Origin: Prevotella sp.
Lineage (GTDB): Bacteria; Bacteroidota; Bacteroidia; Bacteroidales; Bacteroidaceae
Reading direction: 5' to 3'
DNA: 64,000 nucleotides
NCBI GenBank assembly: GCA_022641735.1
Contig: JALCDQ010000009.1
Coordinates: 1-64,000 of the forward strand
Of this stretch, positions 10,234 through 19,743 are shown in pieces; the stretch's first letter is position 1; the number at the start of each line of letters is the position of its first letter. A program made the position numbers and the translations under genes. The notes under the pieces were generated by a model. It worked only from the letters and a program-made list of their open reading frames with translations, had not been told where the DNA came from and ran no database searches.

Positions 10234-10902
10234 ATGAATAGTGATTTTAGAAAATTTGCAACCAAACATTTGGGCATGAATGGTATGACTCTTGATGATG
10301 TGGTAAAAAATCAAGCTCAGTATCTGAACCCTTATATATTGGAGGAGCGTCAGTTAAATGTCACGCAGATGGATGTTTTTTCCCGTCTGATGATGGACCG
10401 TATCATATTTTTAGGAACAGAAATAGACGATTATACAGCAAACACCTTGCAGGCTCAACTGCTTTATCTCGATTCAGTGGACCCAGGTAAAGATGTTTCT
10501 ATCTATATCAACAGCCCGGGCGGAAGCGTCACTGCAGGATTGGGAATTTATGATACCATGCAGTTTATCTCAAGCGATATTGCTACAATCTGCACTGGTA
10601 TGGCAGCTTCTATGGCAGCAGTATTACTCGTTGCGGGAGCTGAAGGCAAACGCTCTGCACTTACTCACAGTCGGGTAATGATACATCAGCCTTTAGGGGG
10701 GGTGCAAGGTCAGGCTTCAGATATCGAAATAGAGGCTAAGGAAATCCAGAAATTTAAGAAAGAATTGTATACAATCATATCCAACCATTCTCATACACCA
10801 TTTGAAAAAGTTTGGCAGGATAGTGACCGTAACTATTGGATGACAGCTGAAGAGGCTAAAGAGTATGGCATGATAGATCAGGTTCTAATTCGTAAGAAGT
10901 AA
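10234..10902 (+). CDS. clpP: ATP-dependent Clp protease proteolytic subunit
   Basis: '[22 protein letters not shown]', '[11 protein letters not shown]', '[10 protein letters not shown]'. Confidence 0.97.
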   Translation: MNSDFRKFATKHLGMNGMTLDDVVKNQAQYLNPYILEERQLNVTQMDVFSRLMMDRIIFLGTEIDDYTANTLQAQLLYLDSVDPGKDVSIYINSPGGSVTAGLGIYDTMQFISSDIATICTGMAASMAAVLLVAGAEGKRSALTHSRVMIHQPLGGVQGQASDIEIEAKEIQKFKKELYTIISNHSHTPFEKVWQDSDRNYWMTAEEAKEYGMIDQVLIRKK

Positions 10903-12149
10903 TGCAAAAAAAGAAAATTTGCAGTTTCTGCGGGAAAGATGAAACTCAAGTCAAGCTGATGATCAGTGGCTTGAATGGATTTATATGCGAAGATTGCGTG
11001 CAGCAGGCATATATGATCTTGCAGGAAACGGGTATTCTTACGGCTCCATCTGGCAAAAACAAGCAAGGCGAGAAACCTTTTGCCTTAAAAAAAGTGCCTA
11101 AACCGAAGGAAATCAAGGACTATCTCGACCAATATGTGATTGGGCAAGATGAGGCCAAACGTTACCTGTCGGTATCTGTATACAACCACTACAAGCGTCT
11201 GCAACAGCCAAAAGATGACAATGGAGTAGAGATTGAGAAGAGCAATATTATTATGGTGGGAAGCACGGGAACGGGGAAGACCCTCCTTGCAAGAACCATT
11301 GCCAAGATGCTCGATGTGCCTTTCACCATTGTTGATGCGACTGTTTTCACTGAGGCTGGGTATGTAGGAGAAGATGTGGAAAGCATTCTTTCTCGCTTGC
11401 TCCAAGTGGCTGATTTTGACGTAAAAGCTGCTGAAAGGGGTATTGTGTTTATTGATGAAATCGACAAGATAGCCCGTAAGAGTGACAACCCAAGCATCAC
11501 TCGTGATGTAAGTGGTGAAGGAGTGCAACAAGGATTGCTGAAACTGCTGGAAGGAACAATGGTGAATGTGCCTCCTCAGGGTGGTCGTAAGCATCCTGAT
11601 CAAGAATATATCCATGTAGATACCAGCAATATTCTCTTCATTTGTGGAGGTGCATTTGACGGAATAGAGAATAAGATTGCGCAGCGTTTGAATACACATG
11701 TTGTGGGATATAATTCCGTGCAGAATGTGGCTAAGATAGATAAGAACGACTTAATGAAATACGTTGTTCCGCAAGACTTGAAGTCATTTGGTCTTATTCC
11801 TGAGATTATCGGCCGATTGCCAGTGCTCACTTATTTGAATCCACTTGATCGGGAAGCCCTTCGCAGGATACTGATTGAACCTAAGAATTCTATTATCAGA
11901 CAATATAAAAAATTGTTTGAACTTGATGGTGTAACGTTGGATTTCACAGAAGAAACTCTCGACTTTATAGTCGATAAGGCTCTTGAATATAAATTGGGTG
12001 CCCGTGGATTACGCTCTATCGTAGAGTCTGTGATGATGGATGCCATGTTTGAAATACCTTCTAAGCGCACTAAGACGTTTGATGTGACTCTTGATTATGC
12101 AAAGAAACAGCTTGATAAAGCTCATTTGCAGAAGCTGGAGTCAGCCTAA
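10902..12149 (+). CDS. clpX: ATP-dependent Clp protease ATP-binding subunit ClpX
   Basis: N-terminal zinc-binding '[17 protein letters not shown]', AAA+ '[15 protein letters not shown]', '[11 protein letters not shown]'. Confidence 0.98.
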   Translation: MQKKKICSFCGKDETQVKLMISGLNGFICEDCVQQAYMILQETGILTAPSGKNKQGEKPFALKKVPKPKEIKDYLDQYVIGQDEAKRYLSVSVYNHYKRLQQPKDDNGVEIEKSNIIMVGSTGTGKTLLARTIAKMLDVPFTIVDATVFTEAGYVGEDVESILSRLLQVADFDVKAAERGIVFIDEIDKIARKSDNPSITRDVSGEGVQQGLLKLLEGTMVNVPPQGGRKHPDQEYIHVDTSNILFICGGAFDGIENKIAQRLNTHVVGYNSVQNVAKIDKNDLMKYVVPQDLKSFGLIPEIIGRLPVLTYLNPLDREALRRILIEPKNSIIRQYKKLFELDGVTLDFTEETLDFIVDKALEYKLGARGLRSIVESVMMDAMFEIPSKRTKTFDVTLDYAKKQLDKAHLQKLESA

Positions 12150-12155
12150 ACCTAA

Positions 12156-12202
12156 AGGATATAACTGTCAGAAGGGGGATAAATCCCTTCAGACAGTATC
12201 CT
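12156..12202 (+). terminator. Stem-loop after clpX
   Basis: AGGATATAACTGTCAGAAGGG...TCCCTTCAGACAGTATCCT. Confidence 0.6.
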
Positions 12203-12242
12203 ATAACCATTTAATATAGTAGAAAAGGACCTGCTTATTAAT

Positions 12243-14420
12243 ATGACAAAAGAAGTTAATCTTACCGCGAAACTAAAACATTATTTCGGCTTTGACACTT
12301 TCAAAGGCGATCAGGAAGCTATAATCAAAAATTTATTGGCTGGTAATGATGCTTTTGTGCTCATGCCAACGGGTGGAGGAAAGAGCCTTTGCTATCAGTT
12401 GCCATCCCTCATTATGGAAGGCACTGCCATTGTCGTTTCACCACTTATCGCCTTGATGAAAAATCAAGTGGATGTGATTAATGGGATGAGTGAGGATGAA
12501 GGGGTGGCTCATTATCTGAATTCATCTTTGAACAAGTCTGCTATCCAACAGGTGATGGATGATGTAAAAGCGGGGAAGACAAAACTTCTTTATGTTGCAC
12601 CGGAATCGCTGAATAAAGAGGAAAACCTGGAGTTCTTCCGTTCGTTTAAGATTTCTTTCTATGCTATTGATGAGGCTCATTGCATCTCTGAGTGGGGACA
12701 TGATTTCCGTCCTGAATATAGGAATATCCGTCCTACAATCAATAAGATATGTAATGCCCCGGTAATAGCTCTTACTGCGACAGCTACAGATAAGGTCCGC
12801 ACCGATATTAAGAAGAGTTTAGGCATTGTAGATGCCAAGGAGTTCAAAAGCTCTTTCAATCGTCCAAATCTCTATTATGAAGTTCGTCCGAAGACAAAGG
12901 ATATTGATAAGCAGATTATCATGTTTATTAAGCAGCATCCGAATAGGAGCGGCATTATCTATTGTCTTTCGCGTAAAAAGGTGGAAGAACTTGCAGAGAT
13001 CCTGAAAGCCAATGATATAAAGGCAGCTCCTTATCATGCTGGCCTTGACAGTGTCACTCGTTCTCAGACTCAGGATGATTTCCTGATGGAGACCATAGAT
13101 GTGATTGTTGCCACGATTGCTTTTGGCATGGGAATAGACAAACCTGATGTTCGTTTTGTAATACATTATGACATCCCTAAGAGTTTGGAAGGATATTACC
13201 AAGAAACTGGTAGGGCTGGTCGAGATGGAGGAGAAGGTAATTGCATAGCTTTCTATTCAAGTAAAGACTTGAAGAAGTTAGAGAAGTTCATGGAAGGAAA
13301 GCCAGTGGCTGAACAGGATATAGGTCGTCAACTACTTCAGGAAACTGCTGCCTATGCCGAGTCATCAGTATGTAGGCGCAAAATGTTGCTTCATTATTTT
13401 GGAGAGGATTATCCAAAGGACAATTGTGGAAATTGTGATAATTGTCTGCATCCTAAGGAAAGGATAGAAGCTAAAGATCAGTTGCTTATCGTATTGGAGG
13501 CTATCAATGCGATTAAAGAGAACTTCCGTCAGGAATATGTAATAGATTTTGTTAAAGGAAGAGCAACGGATGATATTGTCTCTCACAAGCATGATGAATT
13601 AGAAGAGTTCGGATCTGGAGAGGATGAGGAAGAGAAAATATGGAATCCTGTTATCCGTCAAGCTCTCATTGCTGGTTATCTGAAGAAAGATGTAGAAAAC
13701 TATGGTCTATTGAAAATTACTGCTGCAGGGAAGCGTTTTATGAAGTCGCCTAAGTCGTTTATGATTGTGCTGGACACAGAATTCAATGACGATTATGAAG
13801 ATGAAGAGCCACAAGGTGGAACTGCAGTGCTTGATCCAGAGCTTTTTGCGATGCTGAAAGACCTTCGAAAGAAGGTTGCTAAGAAGCAGAATTTGCCGCC
13901 TTATGTCATTTTCCAGGATGTTTCGCTTGAACAAATGGCCACGATGTATCCTGTTACTTTACAGGAATTGCAGAATATTCAAGGTGTTGGTGCTGGCAAG
14001 GCTAAACGCTATGGACAGGATTTCTGCAATTTAATCAAGCAGCATTGCACAGAGAATGACATTGAACGCCCTGAAGAGTTGCGTGTTAGGACGGTAGCCA
14101 AGAAGAGCATGCTGAAGGTAAAGATTATCCAAAGTATAGATCGTCAGATAGCTTTTGACGACATTGCCAATGCTTTAGGACTTGAATTTGATGAATTGCT
14201 CGATGAGGTGGAAGCCATTGTATATAGTGGTACGAAACTGAATATTGACTATTTCTTGGAAGATGTGATGGATGATGACCGCGTGGAAGACATTTATGAA
14301 TATTTCAGAGAGAGTGAAACAGATGATATTGAAGCTGCCCTTGACGAACTCGGAAAGGATTATAGCGAGGATGAAATCCGTCTTGTACGCATCAAATTCC
14401 TATCAGAAATGGCAAATTAA
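12243..14420 (+). CDS. recQ: ATP-dependent DNA helicase RecQ
   Basis: Helicase motifs 'MPTGGGKSLCYQLP', 'DEAHCISEWGHDFRPEY', 'ETGRAGRDG', RQC zinc cluster 'CGNCDNC', HRDC-like region. Confidence 0.95.
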   Translation: MTKEVNLTAKLKHYFGFDTFKGDQEAIIKNLLAGNDAFVLMPTGGGKSLCYQLPSLIMEGTAIVVSPLIALMKNQVDVINGMSEDEGVAHYLNSSLNKSAIQQVMDDVKAGKTKLLYVAPESLNKEENLEFFRSFKISFYAIDEAHCISEWGHDFRPEYRNIRPTINKICNAPVIALTATATDKVRTDIKKSLGIVDAKEFKSSFNRPNLYYEVRPKTKDIDKQIIMFIKQHPNRSGIIYCLSRKKVEELAEILKANDIKAAPYHAGLDSVTRSQTQDDFLMETIDVIVATIAFGMGIDKPDVRFVIHYDIPKSLEGYYQETGRAGRDGGEGNCIAFYSSKDLKKLEKFMEGKPVAEQDIGRQLLQETAAYAESSVCRRKMLLHYFGEDYPKDNCGNCDNCLHPKERIEAKDQLLIVLEAINAIKENFRQEYVIDFVKGRATDDIVSHKHDELEEFGSGEDEEEKIWNPVIRQALIAGYLKKDVENYGLLKITAAGKRFMKSPKSFMIVLDTEFNDDYEDEEPQGGTAVLDPELFAMLKDLRKKVAKKQNLPPYVIFQDVSLEQMATMYPVTLQELQNIQGVGAGKAKRYGQDFCNLIKQHCTENDIERPEELRVRTVAKKSMLKVKIIQSIDRQIAFDDIANALGLEFDELLDEVEAIVYSGTKLNIDYFLEDVMDDDRVEDIYEYFRESETDDIEAALDELGKDYSEDEIRLVRIKFLSEMAN

Positions 14421-14439
14421 TCTTGAGAATTTATTGTGA

Positions 14440-14511
14440 AAAGCCTCGATATTTCTTAGTCTCTGTTTACGCAATTGCTAGCAGAAACCTTATAGGAGAT
14501 ATCGAGGCTTT
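14440..14511 (+). terminator. Long stem-loop downstream of recQ
   Basis: AAAGCCTCGATAT / ATATCGAGGCTTT, 13 bp perfect stem with ~46-nt loop. Confidence 0.55.
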
Positions 14512-14626
14512 GATAAAATGATTTGTATAATAATTTCAACTGATATTTCATAGTCACCCTGAAAAATAATGAAAAAAGTTGTTGTTTTGCTTAGTTTTTT
14601 GTTTTGTTGAACTGTATAGTTAATAG

Positions 14627-15118
14627 ATGAAGCAAAAAACAGAAATAGAAAGGCTATTCAGAAGCCATTATGAGAGGATGTACAATCTGGCCAGATGCAT
14701 TCTTTATGATGACGATGAATGCAAGGATGTAGTAAGCGATGTGTTTGCGACGCTACTCGCTGATGGCATAGTCCTTTTGCCTGAAATAGAGGAAGGCTAT
14801 CTCTTGCGAAGTGTGCGTAATCGTTGTTTGAATGTGATAGCCCACAAGAGCATCAGAACTCAAGTGGAGAACTTGCTGCTTAATGAAAAAAAGCAGATTT
14901 TTTCGGACGATGATGATGAACAACTTGACCAACTGATGCAGATTATTGATGGGCTTGAACCACCTATTCGCCAACGAATTCTACGGTTACGTTATCTCAA
15001 AGAGATGTCGTATCAGGAGATAGCAGAACGCGAAGGAGTGAGCAAAGTAACCGTCTATAATCATCTATCACAGGCAATAGACCTAATTCGTAAGCAATTT
15101 CTTGCACAGCAAGAGTAA
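14627..15118 (+). CDS. ECF-type RNA polymerase sigma-70 factor
   Basis: 'LFRSHYERMYNLARCILYDDDECKDVVSDVFATL' region 2, 'RILRLRYLKEMSYQEIAEREGVSKVTVYNHLSQAI' region 4. Confidence 0.92.
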   Translation: MKQKTEIERLFRSHYERMYNLARCILYDDDECKDVVSDVFATLLADGIVLLPEIEEGYLLRSVRNRCLNVIAHKSIRTQVENLLLNEKKQIFSDDDDEQLDQLMQIIDGLEPPIRQRILRLRYLKEMSYQEIAEREGVSKVTVYNHLSQAIDLIRKQFLAQQE

Positions 15119-15138
15119 AGTTTCAAGAACAATTTAAA

Positions 15139-15798
15139 ATGAGCAAAACAATGACAAATATGACAATAGAAGAGAAACGGGCGATGTTCTTTGACATGCA
15201 GGAGCACCCCGATAAATACACCGATGAGCAAATAGAAGAGTCGCTTGTCGATGATGACATGCAGACATTTATCCATGATATGGCGATGACTAAGCGTGCT
15301 ATCTTAAAAGCGCATCCTAAGCAAGTGGATATTGATGCAGAATGGCAGAATTTTGCTCATCAGCAAGCACCTCGTCAGCATCGTTGGATGAAGATTGCTG
15401 CTACCTTCATTGGTGTGATATTCCTTTCGGGTGTCGCTTTGGCAGCAGTTCTACAACTAGGAATCTTCCGTGGTTCTAATGAAAAAGAACAGTCTTTAGG
15501 GCAAAATGAAATGGAGCAGATTATTCCGAAAGACAGTTCTAAGGTGATTCCAGCCATACAGAAAGATACGATTAACGAGAAACCTGTCATCTTTGAGAAT
15601 GCTGAACTTGGCAATATCTTGATGCAGATGACAGCCTATTATAACGTTAAACTGGTGTTTGGCGATGAGTCTTCCCGCCATATTCGGCTTTTCTTTAATT
15701 GGGATAAAAAGGAAAGTTTGCAGCGCAATATCGACCTTTTGAATGGCTTCGAGCGCATCAATATCACCTATAAAGACAACACTATAACCGTAGAGTAA
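15139..15798 (+). CDS. Anti-sigma factor-like membrane protein with C-terminal DUF4974
   Basis: Single TM 'WMKIAATFIGVIFLSGVALAAVLQ', C-terminal 'FENAELGNILMQMTAYYNVKLVFGDES...NITYKDNTITVE'. Confidence 0.8.
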   Translation: MSKTMTNMTIEEKRAMFFDMQEHPDKYTDEQIEESLVDDDMQTFIHDMAMTKRAILKAHPKQVDIDAEWQNFAHQQAPRQHRWMKIAATFIGVIFLSGVALAAVLQLGIFRGSNEKEQSLGQNEMEQIIPKDSSKVIPAIQKDTINEKPVIFENAELGNILMQMTAYYNVKLVFGDESSRHIRLFFNWDKKESLQRNIDLLNGFERINITYKDNTITVE

Positions 15799-15800
15799 TT

Positions 15801-18377
15801 ATGAGAAAGTTGATAATCATATTGCTCTGTGCATGGAGTTGTCAAATCTATGCGCAGCGCATCAATAGAAAATATAATAATGTGTCTATTTCTTATGCCC
15901 TCAAGGAGCTGAATAGCCTGCAGAATAAGTATGCCGTGAACTTCATTTATGATGAATTGGAGGACTTCAAAGTCACAACAGATATTCACGAAAAAAGCGT
16001 TCCCGATGCCATTCAACAGTTGATTGGCTTCTATCCCATCAAGGTGACACAGATGGATAATGTGCTGCTTGTGGAGTGTTTGCAGAAAACTAAAATCAGG
16101 TATAAGGGCAGCATTGTGGATAACAATAATCAGCCTTTGCCTTATGCAAATATTACTTTGCTTAATCCCGTGGATTCTTCTTTCATCACAGGCGGAGTAA
16201 GCAATGAGAGTGGCGTTTTCGTCATCCCATGTGATAACAGGAAGGTTTTGGCAAAAGTCAGTTTCGTAGGTTGCAAGACCGTCTATAGACTTTGTTCCCA
16301 TGAGAATTTAGGTACTATCAAGTTGATAGGCGATGCGAAGGTGCTGGAAGCTGTGAATGTGAAAGGCAGAAAGCCGCTTTTCACGAGGAAAGAGGATAGA
16401 ACAGTCTTCCATGTTGACCAGATTGCAAACTCTGAAGGGCTGTTTGCTACCGATGTGATGAAGTATATTCCGAGGGTTGTAGTCAATGGAAACGGCACTA
16501 TAACGGTGGCAAATACTTCTACAATCATCTTTGTAAATGACCGAAAATTGGAGGATAGCGAGGTGGAAAACTATCTCAAGACGCTTTTGGCATCAGATAT
16601 AGAGCGCATAGAGGTAAAGGAACACAACACGGGAGACCAAGATGCGTCGCTTGCGGGTGGTCAGATTTTCATCTATATGAAGCAGAAAGTCGGCTTTAGT
16701 GGGTATGTCAACCAGTATAGTCGTGTGACAACGCTCGATGGATGGGGATTAGGACCAACGCTTAATCTGTTTTTCGGCACGGCAAGATGGAACATATATG
16801 CCAATTATAGTTACTTCAGAGGCAAGGGCGGACAGATGGCGAAGACCACTCATAATTATCTTTACAATAACACACAGCATTTCAGTGAGCAGGATGTAGA
16901 TTTCTTTAGTTATCATCACGACCTTAAAGTAGGAGGAGTGGTGAATTTGGATGCGAAGAAAAAGCATACTATTGGTCTTGAAGCCAATATCAGCATAAAT
17001 GATAATGATATGCCTGCCAAGAGCAAGATAGTATTTACCGATAGCATCGGCAATAAATATAAGGCCAATAGTGATTGTAATTCTTTCCTTCATAACAATA
17101 TGGATAACGTGGCTTTACAATATAAATGGAAGATTGACGAGAACGATAGTTATCTGAAAGCTCTTATCAATTATAATTACAAATATGGAACTAATAATAG
17201 CGACTTCTTTGCTGATTATCCTACTTACGCTCAACGTAATGCCAGTGAAAAGGACCTTTCAGCCTCATGCGCAAACAATTTTTCCGGTCAGATAGACCTC
17301 AAAAAGGCATGGAAAAGCGGGTGGACTTTGACAGGCGGAGCTAAGTATGAGCAGACAGACAGGCGGAATAGAGACAACCGATATGATATGCTCAATGGGG
17401 GCGCACTTATTCAACCGTCCTTATATAAATATGTGGAGGGTATCTCTGCGGCCTATTTTGGCATGGCAAAAACGTTGCCTCATCATATCTATGCATCGGC
17501 TACTTTGAGGGTGGAAAAAACCAATGCATACGGTGATAACCGTTTGACGGGCATTCGGGAGATTGACCGCAGCTATACTGACTTTGTGCCTTATTTCTAT
17601 TTTTCTCAGTCTTTTGATAATGGATGGGCTTATAACATCAATTTCAACCGTAGTCTTGACCGTCCTTCTTTTTCGCAGTTATCCAACTTCTATAGCCGCT
17701 TGACGGATGCGCTCTATACTTGTGGGAACCCTGATTTACAGCGAGTTATCAACAATAATCTCTCTGCTACCCTCTCCTATAAACAGCATTCGGTGTCGCT
17801 GAATTATCTCTATACGCCCAATTTGATTTGTGAGAACTTCGTTGTGGAGAACGGTATTACCTATCATAAGAACCTGAACAGTGGCAAACGGACGATTTAT
17901 TTGATAGATTACAACTATACTGGGAAAATCTTTAAATGGTGGGATGCCAACTTTTTCATTTCGGGTTCCTATGTGAACACCCCTTGGTCAACCAATATCA
18001 AGCATCTCTGGTATGGCATGACGGCGATTAATAATGATTTCACCTTCGGCAAGATAGGCACCTTTACCTTAGCTTTTACAGCGTGGAAACGTAATATTGA
18101 CGGGAATACAAGCTTTTGTGGCTCAGGCTATATGGACATCGCTTATCGGCGTAGTTTCCTCAAAAACAAGTCGTTATCCTTACGGATGGGCATCAACGAC
18201 CTTTTTAAAGGCATCAAGAGCAACGCTGGCAATATCAGCCCGATACAGCATTATTACTTCTGGGAACAGTCCTCCACCCGTATGGCTTTCGTCAGTCTTA
18301 CCTATACATTCAAGTCGCGTCACACCGTAAAGACGGAGACTATCGAGAATAATAACGAGACGAAGGACCGCTTATAA
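15801..18377 (+). CDS. Outer-membrane beta-barrel / TonB-dependent receptor-like protein with N-terminal STN domain
   Basis: Signal peptide, STN-like 'VSISYALKELNSLQNKYAVNFIYDE', CarboxypepD_reg-like 'GSIVDNNNQPLPYANITLLN', plug-like and barrel strands. Confidence 0.85.
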   Translation: MRKLIIILLCAWSCQIYAQRINRKYNNVSISYALKELNSLQNKYAVNFIYDELEDFKVTTDIHEKSVPDAIQQLIGFYPIKVTQMDNVLLVECLQKTKIRYKGSIVDNNNQPLPYANITLLNPVDSSFITGGVSNESGVFVIPCDNRKVLAKVSFVGCKTVYRLCSHENLGTIKLIGDAKVLEAVNVKGRKPLFTRKEDRTVFHVDQIANSEGLFATDVMKYIPRVVVNGNGTITVANTSTIIFVNDRKLEDSEVENYLKTLLASDIERIEVKEHNTGDQDASLAGGQIFIYMKQKVGFSGYVNQYSRVTTLDGWGLGPTLNLFFGTARWNIYANYSYFRGKGGQMAKTTHNYLYNNTQHFSEQDVDFFSYHHDLKVGGVVNLDAKKKHTIGLEANISINDNDMPAKSKIVFTDSIGNKYKANSDCNSFLHNNMDNVALQYKWKIDENDSYLKALINYNYKYGTNNSDFFADYPTYAQRNASEKDLSASCANNFSGQIDLKKAWKSGWTLTGGAKYEQTDRRNRDNRYDMLNGGALIQPSLYKYVEGISAAYFGMAKTLPHHIYASATLRVEKTNAYGDNRLTGIREIDRSYTDFVPYFYFSQSFDNGWAYNINFNRSLDRPSFSQLSNFYSRLTDALYTCGNPDLQRVINNNLSATLSYKQHSVSLNYLYTPNLICENFVVENGITYHKNLNSGKRTIYLIDYNYTGKIFKWWDANFFISGSYVNTPWSTNIKHLWYGMTAINNDFTFGKIGTFTLAFTAWKRNIDGNTSFCGSGYMDIAYRRSFLKNKSLSLRMGINDLFKGIKSNAGNISPIQHYYFWEQSSTRMAFVSLTYTFKSRHTVKTETIENNNETKDRL

Positions 18378-18401
18378 ACGCATTTTAAACTCTCTCTTAA
18401 T

Positions 18402-18443
18402 AGGATGAAGCCAGAGGGAAATGATTCCCAATGGCTTCATCCT
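18402..18443. terminator. Perfect stem-loop between convergent genes
   Basis: AGGATGAAGCCA-ga-GGGAA-atga-TTCCC-aa-TGGCTTCATCCT. Confidence 0.7.
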
Positions 18444-18479
18444 TTGTGGATTAAGGGGATAAAGATGTTTGTTTGACGC

Positions 18480-18586
18480 ATAAAAGATGGTTATCAGACT
18501 TTGTTTTCCATAGGAAAACAGTCTGTTTCTATCGTTGAAACAGTCATTACAAACCGTTTGTAATGACCGTCCCAACGGTTTGTACA
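18480..18586. repeat. 22-nt-period palindromic repeat array B (5 units)
   Basis: ATAAAAGATGGTTATCAGA-ctt-TGTTTTCCATAGGAAAACA-gtc-TGTTTCTATCGTTGAAACA-gtc-ATTACAAACCGTTTGTAAT-gac-CGTCCCAACGGTTTGTACA. Confidence 0.85.
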
Positions 18587-18600
18587 CATCCATGCAATAA

Positions 18601-19740
18601 TTATTTCTTCAACTTGATGCCAATTCCAGGGAGGTCAGTAGGGGTTACTTTGCCATCAACTATCTGCATTCCGTCGAATCGGTCGTTAGAGATGAGCAGG
18701 TTTCCATCAAGGTCTGCCCAGTCAACTAGCGGTGCCAACTGAGCCGCAGCACTAACGGCGCATGAGGTTTCAGTCATACATCCCACCATGATTTTCATGC
18801 CAAGACTACGCCCGAGAATGGCCATTTTATAGGCTTCATGCAGTCCTGTGCTCTTCATCAGCTTGATGTTGATTCCGTCATAAGCATCCTTCAGTTTCAT
18901 AATGTCAGGCAGACGTTGGAATGCTTCATCAGCGATGATGGGCAAACTGCTGCGGTCTCGCAACCAAGCAGTGTCTTCTATCTTCTCTTTTGCCAATGGT
19001 TGCTCCACGAAAAGGCAATTTTGCGTGGCCAGCCAATCAATCATTCGGAGGGCATCTTCTTTGGAATTCCACCCCTGATTGGCATCCACACAGATAGGAA
19101 CATTGGTCATCGAGCGGATGGTCTCTATCATTTCCTTATCTCCAGGCAGTCCCATCTTGACCTTCAAGACCTTATAAGGCGCAGCTTCCTTCACCTTTTG
19201 GCGCACAACGTCAGGCTTATCCATGCCTATAGTGAAAGAGGTGTTTGGGCATTTCTCCACCGAAAGCCCCCAAATCTTATACCATGACTGTCCCATAATC
19301 TTGCCGAGCAGGTCGTGCAGGGCTATATCCACTGAGGCTTTTGCTGCCCGATTATTAGGAGCAACATGGTCCACATAATCGAGAATCTCGTCGATGCGGA
19401 AGGGGTCGGAGAACTGCGCAAGGTCAAGACTGCCGAGGAATGTCGTCACGCTTTGCACGCTTTCGCCAAGATAAGGTGGCATAGAAGCCTCGCCATAACC
19501 AGTGATACCGTCATATTCCAACTGTACTTGCACGTCAGGAGTTGTCGTGCGACTGTATTTAGCGAGGTTAAAGCTATGGCGCAACTTTAGTTCGTAAGGC
19601 TGAAACGATAGTTTCAGATGTGACTTCAAGGCCGTTTTCTTTATCTTGTTTTTACCGGTTTTCTCTGAAAAAATGGGCAGTGGATTGGCTGCTATGGCCA
19701 GTCCTAACGCCGAAGTCTTGATAAAATCTCTCCTGTTCAT
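18601..19740 (-). CDS. Enolase-superfamily dipeptide epimerase (L-Ala-D/L-Glu epimerase-like), Tat/secretion-type leader
   Basis: 'VLKVKMG' KxK motif, 'CVDANQGW', 'FVEQPL', 'IADEAF', 'INIKLMKSTGL'; N-terminal MNRRDFIKTSALGLAIAANPLP. Confidence 0.9.
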   Translation of the reverse strand: MNRRDFIKTSALGLAIAANPLPIFSEKTGKNKIKKTALKSHLKLSFQPYELKLRHSFNLAKYSRTTTPDVQVQLEYDGITGYGEASMPPYLGESVQSVTTFLGSLDLAQFSDPFRIDEILDYVDHVAPNNRAAKASVDIALHDLLGKIMGQSWYKIWGLSVEKCPNTSFTIGMDKPDVVRQKVKEAAPYKVLKVKMGLPGDKEMIETIRSMTNVPICVDANQGWNSKEDALRMIDWLATQNCLFVEQPLAKEKIEDTAWLRDRSSLPIIADEAFQRLPDIMKLKDAYDGINIKLMKSTGLHEAYKMAILGRSLGMKIMVGCMTETSCAVSAAAQLAPLVDWADLDGNLLISNDRFDGMQIVDGKVTPTDLPGIGIKLKK

Positions 19741-19743
19741 AAT

